Assembly (NCBI GenBank): GCA_036262035.1
Contig: DATAJS010000003.1
Location: 186,001-250,000 of the forward strand
Reading direction: 5' to 3'
Length of the DNA stretch: 64,000 nt
Source of the DNA: Burkholderiales bacterium
GTDB taxonomy: Bacteria > Pseudomonadota > Gammaproteobacteria > Burkholderiales > SG8-41
The position numbers were made by a program, and so were the translations under genes. The notes below the pieces were generated by a model. That model did not search any database, had not been told where the DNA came from, and saw nothing but the letters and a program-made list of their open reading frames with translations. Of this stretch, positions 1-8,863 are shown one piece after another. Numbering within the stretch: position 1 is the stretch's first letter; each line of letters begins with the position of its first letter.

Positions 1-505
1 CGAGGTGCCCGATCGTGCCGCGCCCGGGCGAGCCGTAGGTGTGCTTCTTCGGGTTCGCCCGGGCGAGGTCGACCGCGTCCTTCACCGTGCGCACGTTCAG
101 CGACGGACGCACCGCGAAAGCGTACTGCGAGAAGATGATCTGCCCGACCGACGCGAAGTCGCGCAACGGGTCGTAGGGCAGCCTGGTGAAGATCGGCGCG
201 ACGCTCATGCCGCTGCTGCTCGCGAGCAGCAGCGTGTAACCGTCGGGCAGCGCGCCTGCGACGATCTGCCCGCCTACCACGCCGCCGGCGCCGCCGCGGT
301 TGTCGACCACGATCGACTGGCCGAGCCGCTCCGACATGAGCTGTGCCACAGGGCGTGCGACGAGGTCGGAGCTTCCGCCCGGCGCGAATGGGATGATGAG
401 GCGCACCGGCCTTACCGGATAGTCCTGAGTGGTTGCGGCGCCGGCCGTCATGGACGACAGAGCGAGCGCGGAGGCGGCGGCGGCCGCGAATATCATTTTC
501 GACAT
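1..505 (-). CDS. Bug/TctC-family solute-binding receptor, C-terminus beyond window
   Basis: Periplasmic receptor of the tripartite tricarboxylate transporter (TctC/Bug) family, which delivers small carboxylates or related compounds to a TctAB-type membrane pair; no TctAB gene is in the window. The visible 168 residues begin with a signal peptide (MSKMIFAAAAASALALSS..) and carry the family landmarks PFAPGGSSDLVAR, VVDNRGGAGG and LPDGYTLL. The gene runs off the left edge, so the C-terminal lobe is unseen. It is not apparent as an ATG-to-stop frame because its stop lies outside. It is head-to-head with the next Bug gene, with about 90 bp between starts. Ligand cannot be predicted. Confidence 0.9.
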   Translation of the reverse strand, partial: MSKMIFAAAAASALALSSMTAGAATTQDYPVRPVRLIIPFAPGGSSDLVARPVAQLMSERLGQSIVVDNRGGAGGVVGGQIVAGALPDGYTLLLASSSGMSVAPIFTRLPYDPLRDFASVGQIIFSQYAFAVRPSLNVRTVKDAVDLARANPKKHTYGSPGRGTIGHL

Positions 506-596
506 GGATTTCTTCTCGAGGAGTTTCTCTGGAGCCAGCGGATTATCGCGCAGCTTCAGGCTCTACAATCGGTGAAAAACCTACGCGAGGAGAACC

Positions 597-1577
597 ATGC
601 ACCGAATGGTACTGTCTACGATCGCAAGCGCGTTCGTGCTTGCGGCTGCGCTGACGAGCCCGATCGCAACGGCGCAAAACTATCCGACGAAACCCGTGCG
701 CATCATCGTTCCCGTCGCCGCGGGCGGCGCGACCGACATCATCGCGCGCACGCTGGCGCAGCGGTTGACGACGACGCTGGGCCAGCAGGTACTCGTCGAC
801 AACCGCCCGGGCGGAGGCAGCAACATCGGCTTCGACATCGCGGCGAAGTCGCCTGCGGACGGCCACACGCTCTTACTCGCGCAGCCGGCGTTCACGGTCA
901 ACGTGAGCCTCTACAGGAAGCTCGCGTACGACCCGCTGCGCGATTTCGCGCCGATCACCCTTGCAGTCAGCGGCGCGAACGTGCTCGTCGTGCATCCGAG
1001 CGTGCCGGTGCGCTCGCTCAAGGAGCTGATCGCGCTGGCGAAGGCGAGCCCCGGCAAGCTCTCCTACGCCTCGTCGGGCAACGGCACCACGCCGCATCTC
1101 TCGGGCGAGCTCTTCAAGTCGATGGCCGGCGTCAACATCGTGCACGTGCCGTATCGCGGCGCGTCGCAGTCGGTGACCGATCTCATCGGCGGCCACGTCG
1201 ACATGGCGTTCGTCAGCCTGTCTTCCGTCGTGCCTCAGCTCAAGGCGCATCGCCTGCGCGGCATCGCGACGACGAGCGCGCAGCGTTCGGCGCTGATGCC
1301 CGAGCTTCCGACGTTCGCCGAAGCGGGGCTCAAAGGCTACGAAGTGCTCGGCTGGTACGGCTTTCTCGCGCCGGCGGGCACGCCGCGCGACGTCATCATG
1401 AAGCTGCACGGCGAGATCACGCGCGCGCTCGCTCAGCCCGAGGTGCTCCAGGCGCTGCACGGCGTCGGGCTCGAAGCGGTGAAGCCGAACTCGCCGGAAG
1501 AGTTCGCGGCTTTTCTCAGGAACGAGATCGGGAAATGGGCGAAGGTGGTCAAGGAATCCGGCGCGAAGGCGGAGTGA
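597..1577 (+). CDS. Bug/TctC-family solute-binding receptor
   Basis: Complete 326-residue periplasmic binding protein of the Bug family. A signal peptide (to about residue 26, ..SPIATAQ) is followed by YPTKPVRIIVPVAAGGATD, the VDNRPGGG loop and the SPADGHTLLL segment that line the carboxylate-binding cleft in known Bug structures. The start has a GAGGAG ribosome site 4-9 bases upstream. A TACAAT box at 564-569 could be its -10 element; no convincing -35 was seen. Its 3' end lies 7 bp from a convergent acetyltransferase gene. Ligand unknown. Confidence 0.93.
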   Translation: MHRMVLSTIASAFVLAAALTSPIATAQNYPTKPVRIIVPVAAGGATDIIARTLAQRLTTTLGQQVLVDNRPGGGSNIGFDIAAKSPADGHTLLLAQPAFTVNVSLYRKLAYDPLRDFAPITLAVSGANVLVVHPSVPVRSLKELIALAKASPGKLSYASSGNGTTPHLSGELFKSMAGVNIVHVPYRGASQSVTDLIGGHVDMAFVSLSSVVPQLKAHRLRGIATTSAQRSALMPELPTFAEAGLKGYEVLGWYGFLAPAGTPRDVIMKLHGEITRALAQPEVLQALHGVGLEAVKPNSPEEFAAFLRNEIGKWAKVVKESGAKAE

Positions 1578-1584
1578 CACTCCG

Positions 1585-2139
1585 TCACAGCTCGCGTATC
1601 ACCCGGCACGGATTCCCCGCGGCGAACACGGCGTCGGGCACGTCGCGCGTCACCACGCTGCCTGCGCCGATCACCGCGCGATCGCCGATGCGCACCCCGG
1701 GGAGGATGATCGCGCCGCCGCCGACCCAGACGTCGGAGCCGATCGTCACCGGCTTGCCGTACTCCTGCTTGCGCCGCAGCTCGGCCTCGAAGGGGTGCAT
1801 CGGCGTGTAGATCTGCACCGCCGGTCCGAACAGGGTGTAGTCGCCGATGGTCACGCGGCAGACGTCGAGCACGACGCAGTTGAAGTTGAAGAAGACGCGC
1901 TCGCCGAGCTCGATGTTCGCGCCGTAGTCGCAGAAGAACGGCGGCTGCATCCAGACGCTGTCGCCGCCGGCGCCGAACAGCGCTTTCAGGAGGCGCCGGC
2001 GCTCGTCGGCATCCGCTTCGCGCGTGGCGTTGAGGTCCTGGCAAAGATCGCGCGCCCGATTCCGGGCCTGGACCAGCTCCGCATCGAACGGGTCATACAG
2101 CTCGCCGGCCAGCATTTTTTCGCGTTCGGTCAAGGTCAC
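1585..2139 (-). CDS. Maltose/galactoside O-acetyltransferase family (LbH hexapeptide) protein
   Basis: 184-residue acyltransferase of the Maa/NodL/LacA group, which moves acetyl from acetyl-CoA to a sugar hydroxyl in the cytoplasm. The N-terminal Mac segment (EKMLAGELYDPFD) is followed by hexapeptide repeats forming a left-handed beta-helix: FCDYGANIELGERVFFNFNC, then the catalytic-His region YTPMHPF, and VTIGSDVWVGGGAIILPGV near the C-terminus. Length is typical for the family. It is isolated among Bug genes and convergent with the one upstream. The sugar acceptor cannot be told from sequence. Confidence 0.9.
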   Translation of the reverse strand: MTLTEREKMLAGELYDPFDAELVQARNRARDLCQDLNATREADADERRRLLKALFGAGGDSVWMQPPFFCDYGANIELGERVFFNFNCVVLDVCRVTIGDYTLFGPAVQIYTPMHPFEAELRRKQEYGKPVTIGSDVWVGGGAIILPGVRIGDRAVIGAGSVVTRDVPDAVFAAGNPCRVIREL

Positions 2140-2223
2140 TCCCCGGTTTCGATTCCACTCGCAGACGCAAACCGCGGGCCGAGGTCCATAATGGACGCGC
2201 AGTCAGAGACAGGAGGGCCGACG

Positions 2224-3204
2224 ATGAATAGCGTCCGGTTTGTTGTCCTGGCAATGCTGACACTCCCGGCCGGCGGCGCGGCCGCGGCGACCGCGCCCAC
2301 GGGGGAATACCCGAGCCGCCCGATCCGGTGGATCTCGGCGAGCGCCCCCGGCGGCGCGTCGGACCTGATTGCGCGCACCGTAGGCACGGCCATGGCGGAC
2401 GCCCTCGGCGTCCAGATCGTCGTGGACAACCGGCCCGGCGCCGGCAACACCGTCGGCGCCGAGATCGCGTCCAAGGCGGCGCCCGACGGCTACACGGTCT
2501 TCGGCTGCAACATCGCCTCGCTCGCCGTCGCGCCTTCGTTCTACAGGAAGCTCGCGTACGATCCCGATCGCGATTTCGCGGCGATCGGCATGATCGCCAG
2601 CAACCCGAACGTGTTCACGATCCACCCGTCGCTGCCGGCGAGGAACATCCAGCAGTTCATCGCGCTCGCCAAGGCGCATCCCGGCAAGCTCAATTACGGA
2701 TCGGCCGGCCTCGGCAACTCGCCGACGCTGTCGATGGAGCTCTTCCGGATGCAGGCCGACATCCGCATCGTGCTCGTCGCCTACAAGGGCGTGAGCGCGG
2801 CCGTGCTGGACCTCATCGCCGGCCGCATCGAGGCGATGACCTCGACCGTGCCGTCGGTGCTGCCCGCGCTGCGCGGCGGCAAAGTGCGGCCGCTCGGCGT
2901 GACTTCACTCAAGCGCGATTCGGATGTGCCCGAGGTGCCCACCGTCGCCGAGCAGGGCTTCCCGGGTTTCGAGGTCGTGTCGTGGCAGGGGCTGTGCACG
3001 CAGGCGGCGGTGCCTCCCGCGGCGCTCGCGCGCCTGCGCGCGGTGTTCAACGCGGTCGCGGAACACCCGGACATCCGCAAGCGTCTCCAGGACCAGGCGT
3101 TCCAGCCTCACTACCTGCCCGCCGACCAGTTCGCCGCGTGGGCGCGCGCCGAGCGGGCGAAGTGGGCGAAGGTGATCAAGGCGATCGGGATAGAGCCGCA
3201 GTAG
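2224..3204 (+). CDS. Bug/TctC-family solute-binding receptor
   Basis: 326-residue Bug receptor. The frame is open far upstream, but the start at 2224 is chosen because AGGAGG (2211-2216) lies 7 bases before it and it opens directly into a signal peptide (MNSVRFVVLAMLTLPAGG..). An ATG at 2191 is in frame but would put 11 charged residues before the signal. Landmarks are SAPGGASDLIART, VVDNRPGAGNT and APDGYTVFGCN; the last has an unusual Cys in the ligand-loop region. First of three Bug genes in a row on this strand. Confidence 0.92.
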   Translation: MNSVRFVVLAMLTLPAGGAAAATAPTGEYPSRPIRWISASAPGGASDLIARTVGTAMADALGVQIVVDNRPGAGNTVGAEIASKAAPDGYTVFGCNIASLAVAPSFYRKLAYDPDRDFAAIGMIASNPNVFTIHPSLPARNIQQFIALAKAHPGKLNYGSAGLGNSPTLSMELFRMQADIRIVLVAYKGVSAAVLDLIAGRIEAMTSTVPSVLPALRGGKVRPLGVTSLKRDSDVPEVPTVAEQGFPGFEVVSWQGLCTQAAVPPAALARLRAVFNAVAEHPDIRKRLQDQAFQPHYLPADQFAAWARAERAKWAKVIKAIGIEPQ

Positions 3205-3214
3205 GAACAAACCA

Positions 3215-3248
3215 GGGTCTGACCCCGATGAAGCCGGGGGTCAGACCC
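3215..3248. repeat. GGGTCTGACCCC inverted repeat within the 3205-3497 intergenic stretch
   Basis: GGGTCTGACCCC (3215-3226) and GGGGTCAGACCC (3237-3248) form an inverted pair just after the stop of the upstream Bug gene. The same word recurs inside the hydrolase gene at 61939-61982 and, in modified form, at 5454-5507, so it is a dispersed repeat family. It could also act as a transcript-end hairpin. The rest of the 293-bp gap is T/C-rich and includes the reverse complement of the AAAGGACGC repeat seen at 61265-61305. No gene is seen in it. Confidence 0.75.
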
Positions 3249-3497
3249 ACACATTGCCGCGACCACACCCGCATGAGGCGGCCGCTTGGCGCCCTTGCCC
3301 TTCACCTTGGTCTTTTTGCTTTTTGCCGATTAGCTTTTTCTTCGCGTCCTTTCTTTTCCTTTGCGTCCTTGTTCTCCCCCTGCTTTGAAAGCCCCTCACT
3401 CGCTTTGCCCTTGCCGGAGTGGTAGCTTCATCGGCGGTTACCTCGACTGCAGGCGAGGGCGCCTGCGCTACAAGAACGACACACGGGAGGAGCGGAT

Positions 3498-4481
3498 ATG
3501 CTGAAGCTTGTGTTGCGCGCGGCGGCGTTCACGGCTGCGCTTGTCGTCACCCCGCTAGCGTGCGCGGCGGAACCCCGGTCCTATCCCGTCAAACCGGTGC
3601 GGCTGCTGGTCGGCTTCGCGCCCGGCGGCGGGGTCGACCAGACCGCGCGGATCCTCTCCGCCAAGCTCAACGAGATCTGGCACCAGCCGCTGGTGATCGA
3701 TAACCGCTCGGGCGCGGGCGGGACCATCGCGACCGACATCGCGGCCAAGGCCGCGCCCGACGGCTATTCGCTGCTGTTCTGCGGCATCTGGTCCCACGGC
3801 GTCGCGCCGGCGCTCTACAAGTCGCTGCCGTACGACCACTACAGGGATTTCGCGCCGGTGACGATGTTCGGCACGACGCCCAACGTGCTCGTGGTCAACC
3901 CCACGGTGCCGGCAAAATCGGTGAGCGAGTTTCTCGGCTACCTGAAGACGAACGGCGGCAAGACGACCATCGCCTCGCCCGGCGTCGGCAGCTCGCCGCA
4001 CATGACGATGGAGCTCTTCCGCCTCACCAGCGGCGCCGAGTTCGTGCACGTGCCCTACAAGGGCAGCGCACCGGCGCTGGTCGATCTCCTCGGCGGCCAC
4101 ATCCCCGCGATGTTCGACAACATGACGACGCAGCTCGCGCTCATGAAGAGCGGCCGCACCCGGCCGCTCGCGGTCACGTCGCCCAAGCGCACCGTCCATC
4201 TGCCCGACGTGCCGACGATGCGCGAATCGGGCGTGGCGATCGAGGTCACGGTCTGGTACGGCCTCTGCGCGCCGTCGGCGGTGCCCAAGCCGATACTGGC
4301 CAGGCTCAACGCCGATTTCCATCGCGCGCTGAACGCGCCCGACACCCAGAAGAAGCTGGTCGAGATCGGCGTCGACGTGACGCCCACGACGCCCGAGCAG
4401 TTCGCCGACTTCATCAGGCGCGAAACCGAGACGTGGAAGCGCGTGGTGCGCGAAGCGAAGGTGCCGCAGCAGACGTTCTAG
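3498..4481 (+). CDS. Bug/TctC-family solute-binding receptor
   Basis: 327-residue periplasmic receptor with signal peptide (cleavage near ..LACAAEPRSYP). Family landmarks are VGFAPGGGVDQTAR, VIDNRSGAGGT and APDGYSLLF, followed by YKSLPYDHYRDFAPV. GGAGGAG lies just before the ATG. It is followed after 18 bp by another Bug gene on the same strand, so the two are probably one transcript. The pair share little beyond family landmarks, suggesting different ligands and not a fresh duplication. Confidence 0.93.
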   Translation: MLKLVLRAAAFTAALVVTPLACAAEPRSYPVKPVRLLVGFAPGGGVDQTARILSAKLNEIWHQPLVIDNRSGAGGTIATDIAAKAAPDGYSLLFCGIWSHGVAPALYKSLPYDHYRDFAPVTMFGTTPNVLVVNPTVPAKSVSEFLGYLKTNGGKTTIASPGVGSSPHMTMELFRLTSGAEFVHVPYKGSAPALVDLLGGHIPAMFDNMTTQLALMKSGRTRPLAVTSPKRTVHLPDVPTMRESGVAIEVTVWYGLCAPSAVPKPILARLNADFHRALNAPDTQKKLVEIGVDVTPTTPEQFADFIRRETETWKRVVREAKVPQQTF

Positions 4482-4499
4482 TCAATCCACGGAGGAGCC

Positions 4500-5453
4500 A
4501 TGAAGCGTCTGTCGTGCGTGCTGTCGATGCTCTTCGCAGGTGTTGCTTACGCTCAGGAGTACCCGGCGAAGACGGTGAGGATACTGGTGCCGTTCGCCGC
4601 GGGGGGATCCACCGACGTGCTGGCTCGCCTCGTCGCGGATCACTTCAACAAGACGAAGACCGGCTCGTTCATCGTCGACAACCGCCCGGGCGCGACCGGC
4701 ACCATCGCCGGCGCGATCATCGCGAACAGCGCGCCCGACGGTCACACGCTCATCATGCATTCGGTGAGCACCTACATCGCGGGCTATCTCTATCGCAAGA
4801 TCGGCTACGACCACGCGCACGCGTTCGCGCCCATCATCAATCTGTCGGTGAACCCGTTCATCCTGGTGTCGGCGTCCAGCCTGCCGGTGAAGAACGTCAA
4901 GGAGCTCGTCGCGCTGGCGAAGCGCAGGCCGGGCGAGCTCACCTACGGCACGGTCGGCGTCGGCAGCGGCTCGCATCTCGTCGCCGAGATGATCAACGTG
5001 GCCACCGGCATGAAGACGGTCCCGGTTCCTTACAAGGGTTCGTCCCCGACGATGATCGCGCTCGCCACCGGCGAAGTCGTGTTCACCGTCAACAACATTC
5101 TCGATACCAAGCCGTTCGTCAATCAGGGGCGGATGCGCGCGCTGGCGGTGACCGGGCCGAAGCGCTCGCCGGCGATGAGCGACGTGCCGACGCTGCTCGA
5201 ATCGGGCGTGAACGTCGAAGCGAACCTCTGGACCGGTCTCTTCGCGCCGGCCGGCACGCCGCCGGCGATCCTCAACAAGCTCAACGGCGAGATCGCGAAG
5301 ATGATGGATACGCCGCAGATGAAGGAGTGGCTGCTGACGAGCCTCGGCGGCGAATATCCGCCGAACACGCCGGATCAGTTCGCGGCGTTCGTCGCGACCG
5401 ACAGCGGGCGCTGGCAGAAGATCGTGAAGGAGCTCAACCTCAAGCTCGACTAG
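4500..5453 (+). CDS. Bug/TctC-family solute-binding receptor
   Basis: 317-residue Bug receptor with a short signal peptide (MKRLSCVLSMLFAGVAYAQ). Landmarks are VPFAAGGSTDVLARL, IVDNRPGATGT and APDGHTLIM. GGAGG sits 4 bases before the start. It is the last of three same-strand Bug genes and ends at a strong inverted repeat (5454-5507) shared with the convergent VOC gene. Substrate not deducible. Confidence 0.93.
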   Translation: MKRLSCVLSMLFAGVAYAQEYPAKTVRILVPFAAGGSTDVLARLVADHFNKTKTGSFIVDNRPGATGTIAGAIIANSAPDGHTLIMHSVSTYIAGYLYRKIGYDHAHAFAPIINLSVNPFILVSASSLPVKNVKELVALAKRRPGELTYGTVGVGSGSHLVAEMINVATGMKTVPVPYKGSSPTMIALATGEVVFTVNNILDTKPFVNQGRMRALAVTGPKRSPAMSDVPTLLESGVNVEANLWTGLFAPAGTPPAILNKLNGEIAKMMDTPQMKEWLLTSLGGEYPPNTPDQFAAFVATDSGRWQKIVKELNLKLD

Positions 5454-5507
5454 AAATCCGGGTCGGAGTCACATTTCGCCTGATTAATCTGACTCTGACC
5501 CGGATTT
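5454..5507. repeat. 17-bp-arm inverted repeat between convergent genes (possible bidirectional terminator)
   Basis: Arms 5454-5470 (AAATCCGGGTCGGAGTC) and 5491-5507 (GACTCTGACCCGGATTT) are complementary except for one position and enclose a 20-nt loop. The element exactly fills the gap between the stop of the Bug gene and the stop of the VOC gene. T runs on each outer side suit intrinsic termination in both directions. The GGGTC-rich core relates it to the repeats at 3215 and 61939. Confidence 0.7.
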
Positions 5508-5885
5508 TCAGGCGCCGTAGGGGCGGGTGATGATCTCGAGCAGGTTGCCTGCCGGGTCCTCGAAGTAGCAGCCGCGGCCGCCGTCGCGCGTGTTGATGCG
5601 GCCCGGCTGCGAGCGCATCGGATCGGCCCACCAGGTGAGCCCGCGGTCCTTTACGCGCGCGAAGATCGCGTCGAACTCGTCCTCGCTCACCAGAAACGCG
5701 TAGTGCTGCGTCTGGATTTCGTCGTCGGTTTCGAGGAAGGCGAGCGTCACCTCGTTGGCGGTCTCGACGTCGAGAAACGGTCCGAAGGCGACGGGCGCGC
5801 CGAGGCCGAACACCTGCGAGAAGAAGTCGGCGGAGGCGCGCTTGTCATGCGCGTGGACGATGGTGTGATTGAGCTTGACGGTCAT
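5508..5885 (-). CDS. VOC-family (glyoxalase/dioxygenase fold) protein
   Basis: 125-residue single-module vicinal-oxygen-chelate protein. It begins MTVKLNHTIVHAHDK (first metal-ligand His region) and ends with the typical YFEDPAGNLLEIITRPYG strand, where the Glu is the usual last ligand. Small VOC proteins can be glyoxalases, isomerases, dioxygenases or antibiotic-binding proteins, and nothing here decides between them. It is convergent with the Bug cluster and divergent from the MmgE/PrpD gene. Confidence 0.88.
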   Translation of the reverse strand: MTVKLNHTIVHAHDKRASADFFSQVFGLGAPVAFGPFLDVETANEVTLAFLETDDEIQTQHYAFLVSEDEFDAIFARVKDRGLTWWADPMRSQPGRINTRDGGRGCYFEDPAGNLLEIITRPYGA

Positions 5886-5948
5886 GATGAGATACCCCGA
5901 CGACGTTTATCGGGCTAATCTACGCCGTCCGAACAAAAGGGGGGAGTC

Positions 5949-7343
5949 ATGGCATCGATCAGCCGGCAGCTCGCGCAGTGGATCGCGAATCTCAAATACG
6001 AGGACCTACCGCCGGCGGTCGTCGACCGCGCCAAGGGCGTAACGCTGCACGGCATCGCGTCGGCGCTCGTGGGCTCGCAGAGCAAGGCCGGCAAGCACGC
6101 GGTCGATTTCGTCACCGAGGAAGAATCGACGGCGAAGAACGGCGCGACGCTCCTCGTGTACGGCACCAAGGTCACGCGCGGCGGCGCGGCTTACGCCAAC
6201 TCCGAGATGCAGATGTCGGGCGGCAAGCTCGACTCGTTCCGCATGCTCACGCATCCCGGCACGAGCATCATCCCCGCCGCGCTCATCGCGGCGGAGACGG
6301 CGGGTGCGAACGGCAAGGACACGCTCACCGGCATCGCGGCTGCGTACGAGACGACCGAGCGCCTCGCCGCCGAGTTCATCCCGACCGTCATGGCGCGCGG
6401 CTTCCACCCGAGCCCGGTGTTCGGCATCTTCGGCGCGGCGATCGCCGCGGCGAAGGTGATGAAGCTCAATGAAGACCAGATCAACAGCGCGATCGGCCTC
6501 TGCGCGAGCCTCGCCGGCAGCAACCCCGAACTGGGCCGCAGCGGCGGCAAGATGCTGCGTGAAGGCGCGGCGGTGCGCAACGCGATGCTCGCGGTGTCGC
6601 TCGCACAGCGCGGGCACGACACCGGCGACACCGTGCTCGAAGGCGACGCGGGCTTCTATCACGCGTATGCGGGCAACAACGCCGGAAACCTCACTTACAG
6701 CTTCACCGGCGACGTGAAAGCGAGCCTGGCGAAGATCACCGAGGGACTCGGCAAGGACTGGATCTTTCTCGAGACGCTGTATCGCATCTACTCGACCGCG
6801 GGCTACAACATCGCGCACGTCGACGTGACGGCGCAGGTGTGCCGCGAGAACGACATCGAGCCGGCGGACATCGACCGCATCGAAGCGGTCGTGAACTGGC
6901 TCGAGACGCAGTATCCGAGCCCCGCTTTCCCCGCGCGCAAGGAGACGGGCAAGGCGAGGGCGGGCGGCACCGCGTATTTCACCGCCTACGGGGCGGTCGC
7001 GCGCGGCTATCCGGTCGAGCGTCCGCAGACCGCGGACATGTCCGGCCCCGACGTGCCGCGCGAAGTGCTCGACCTCATGAACCGCGTGACGATCATTCCC
7101 TCGAACGAGATGACGCTGTTCGGGCCGCGCATCACCGTCTTCACGAAAGACGGCAAGAGCTACACGCGCCAGGGCACGGGACGCGAGTTCGTCTGGGATT
7201 TCGACGAAGAGGTGAAGCGCATCCGCGGCGTGCTGCCGGTCATACCGATACCCGCGTCACAGTTCGACCAGATCATCGAGACCTGCCGCACGCTCGACAA
7301 AGCCGAGCGGGCGGACAAGCTGGTTCAGCTCACGCTCAGGTAG
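5949..7343 (+). CDS. MmgE/PrpD-family protein
   Basis: 464-residue member of the MmgE/PrpD family, which includes 2-methylcitrate dehydratase, cis-aconitate decarboxylase and iminodisuccinate epimerase. The helical N-terminal domain carries MSGGKLDSFRMLTHPGTSI, matching the family's substrate-site segment, and the smaller C-terminal lid follows at about residue 275-410. AAAGGGGGGAG precedes the ATG. It lies 40 bp upstream of a Bug receptor and then a VOC protein and an alpha/beta hydrolase, so uptake and catabolism of one acid is plausible. No other methylcitrate-cycle gene is nearby, so it is probably not PrpD itself. Confidence 0.9.
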   Translation: MASISRQLAQWIANLKYEDLPPAVVDRAKGVTLHGIASALVGSQSKAGKHAVDFVTEEESTAKNGATLLVYGTKVTRGGAAYANSEMQMSGGKLDSFRMLTHPGTSIIPAALIAAETAGANGKDTLTGIAAAYETTERLAAEFIPTVMARGFHPSPVFGIFGAAIAAAKVMKLNEDQINSAIGLCASLAGSNPELGRSGGKMLREGAAVRNAMLAVSLAQRGHDTGDTVLEGDAGFYHAYAGNNAGNLTYSFTGDVKASLAKITEGLGKDWIFLETLYRIYSTAGYNIAHVDVTAQVCRENDIEPADIDRIEAVVNWLETQYPSPAFPARKETGKARAGGTAYFTAYGAVARGYPVERPQTADMSGPDVPREVLDLMNRVTIIPSNEMTLFGPRITVFTKDGKSYTRQGTGREFVWDFDEEVKRIRGVLPVIPIPASQFDQIIETCRTLDKAERADKLVQLTLR

Positions 7344-7346
7344 CCC

Positions 7347-7432
7347 GTGCGGCACGGGATTGCTTCGTCGCTGGCGCTCCTCGCAATGACTGTCATCGCG
7401 AGGAGCGCGAAGCGCGACGTGGCGATCTCGTG
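7347..7432. repeat. GATTGCTTCGTCGC / GCGAGGAGCG dispersed palindromic repeat
   Basis: A near-palindromic unit, GGGATTGCTTCGTCGC..GCTCCTCGCAATGAC followed by GTCATCGCGAGGAGCG..GCGACGTGGCGATC. The same unit occurs at about 35467, 39520, 51661 and 57513. This copy lies directly after the MmgE/PrpD stop and runs into the start of the following Bug gene, so its bases may encode that protein's first residues. Confidence 0.8.
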
Positions 7433-8384
7433 GCGCACGATCGTATTCGCCGTCGCGGCGTTCGCGCTGGTCTCGTCCGTACACGCTCAGCCTTTCCCCC
7501 AGCGCCCGGTGCGCATCATCGTCGCGTTCACGTCGGGCACCGCCGCCGACATCGTGGCGCGCCAGCTTGCCGAGAAGCTGACCGGCAGCTTCGGCAAGCA
7601 GGTGGTGGTCGAGAACCGCGACGGTGCGTCGGGAACGATCGGCGCGGGCCTTGCGGCCGGCGCGACGCCCGACGGTCACACCATGCTCATCGCGTCGACG
7701 TCGATCGTGGTGAGCCCGCTCCTCATCAAGAACCTGCCGTACGACGTCTTCCGCGATTTCGCGCCGGTGGCGAGCATCGCGACGTTTCCGACGGTGCTGG
7801 TCACCGGCACGCAGGTCGCGGCGTCGTCGCCGTCGGAGCTGATCGCGTACGCCAGGGCGAACCCGCGCAAGCTCAACTACGGCACCGCCGGGCGCGGCTC
7901 GGCGAGCCACCTCTCCGCCGAGCTCATGCGCTCGATGGCGAACCTCGAGATCGTCGAAGTGCCGTACCGGGTGACGGCGCAGGCGCTCGGGGACACGATC
8001 TCGGGCCAGGTCGCGATGTACTTCCCGAACCTCGCCGCGGCGGTGCCGAACATCAAGGCGGGACGCCTCAAGGCGCTCGCAGTGACGAGCGCCAAACGCA
8101 CCCAGGCCGCCCCCGACATACCGACCATGGCCGAGACGCTCCCCGGCTACGAAGCGGCCAGCTGGTACGGCCTCATCGTGCCGTCGCGCACGCCGAAGGC
8201 CGTCGTCGGCACGCTGAACACCCACGTCGTGAAAGCGCTCCAGCTCCCCGACGTGCAACAGCGCTTTCTCAACCTCGGCGGCGACATCGCGAGCGGTAGC
8301 GCGGACGAATTGGCCCGCACGATGAAGAACGGCGCGCAGAAATGGGCGAAGCTCGTGCGCGAGATCGAAACGCAGGGCCGCTGA
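7386..8384 (+). CDS. Bug/TctC-family solute-binding receptor (start uncertain)
   Basis: Bug receptor with VAFTSGTAADIVARQ, VENRDGASGT and TPDGHTMLI. The frame is open from a GTG at 7347, but 7347-7432 is a dispersed repeat. Possible starts are ATG 7386 (inside the repeat) and GTG 7419, which gives the cleanest signal peptide (..ISWRTIVFAVAAFALVSSVHA). None has a good ribosome site, although GAGGAG from the repeat lies 14 bases before 7419. It follows MmgE/PrpD by about 40-75 bp and precedes a VOC gene by 38 bp, suggesting a shared acid-uptake operon. Confidence 0.88.
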   Translation: MTVIARSAKRDVAISWRTIVFAVAAFALVSSVHAQPFPQRPVRIIVAFTSGTAADIVARQLAEKLTGSFGKQVVVENRDGASGTIGAGLAAGATPDGHTMLIASTSIVVSPLLIKNLPYDVFRDFAPVASIATFPTVLVTGTQVAASSPSELIAYARANPRKLNYGTAGRGSASHLSAELMRSMANLEIVEVPYRVTAQALGDTISGQVAMYFPNLAAAVPNIKAGRLKALAVTSAKRTQAAPDIPTMAETLPGYEAASWYGLIVPSRTPKAVVGTLNTHVVKALQLPDVQQRFLNLGGDIASGSADELARTMKNGAQKWAKLVREIETQGR

Positions 8385-8422
8385 CTTACAATCGACCGAG
8401 TCGTTCATCCAAGGAGGGACCC

Positions 8423-8863
8423 ATGGGTAAGCTCCGCCACATCGCGATCGCCGTTCCGGACACCGACGCCGCCGCGAAGTTCTACGAGCAGGCGTTCGGC
8501 ATGCAGCGCGTGCGCGAGTCGACGAGCGCGATCCTGATGTCCGACGGCGTGATCAGCCTGGCGATACTCGACAACAAGAACAGTCACGAAGCGCTCGGCG
8601 CGACCGGCCTGCACCACTTCGGCGTCATCGCCGAGAACGTCGACGACACCGCGGCCAAGGCCGAGGCCGCCGGCGCGATCTACGCGGACAAGGACGAGAA
8701 CGTCGCCAAGCGCTTCGCGAATCGCGGGCAGGTCCAGCAGAACGGCGAGCTCACCGCCGAAGCGCGCCGGCAGGAGCAGCGCAAATACGTCGATCCGAAC
8801 GGGGTGAAGTTCGACATCGTCAACGACATGCACGCGCGCAACTCGTGGCGGCTGCCGGTTTGA
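8423..8863 (+). CDS. VOC-family (glyoxalase-like) protein
   Basis: 146-residue vicinal-oxygen-chelate protein. It opens MGKLRHIAIAVPDTDAAAKF (first metal His), has a second ligand region TGLHHFGV, and ends YVDPNGVKFDIVND. The third ligand position carries Asp (KFDIV) where Glu is more usual. Start is fixed by AAGGAGG at 8411-8417; TACAAT at 8387-8392 could be a -10 box giving a separate promoter. It overlaps the following hydrolase, so the two are translationally coupled. Confidence 0.9.
   Translation: MGKLRHIAIAVPDTDAAAKFYEQAFGMQRVRESTSAILMSDGVISLAILDNKNSHEALGATGLHHFGVIAENVDDTAAKAEAAGAIYADKDENVAKRFANRGQVQQNGELTAEARRQEQRKYVDPNGVKFDIVNDMHARNSWRLPV

Noticed and set aside
5-1810. Long open frame on the + strand (about 600 codons)
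   Set aside because: Arg/His-rich shadow of two real Bug genes; its translation has no domain sense, and the high G+C makes such open antisense frames common (also 11046-13244, 12101-14584, 26345-28555 upstream of the true starts).
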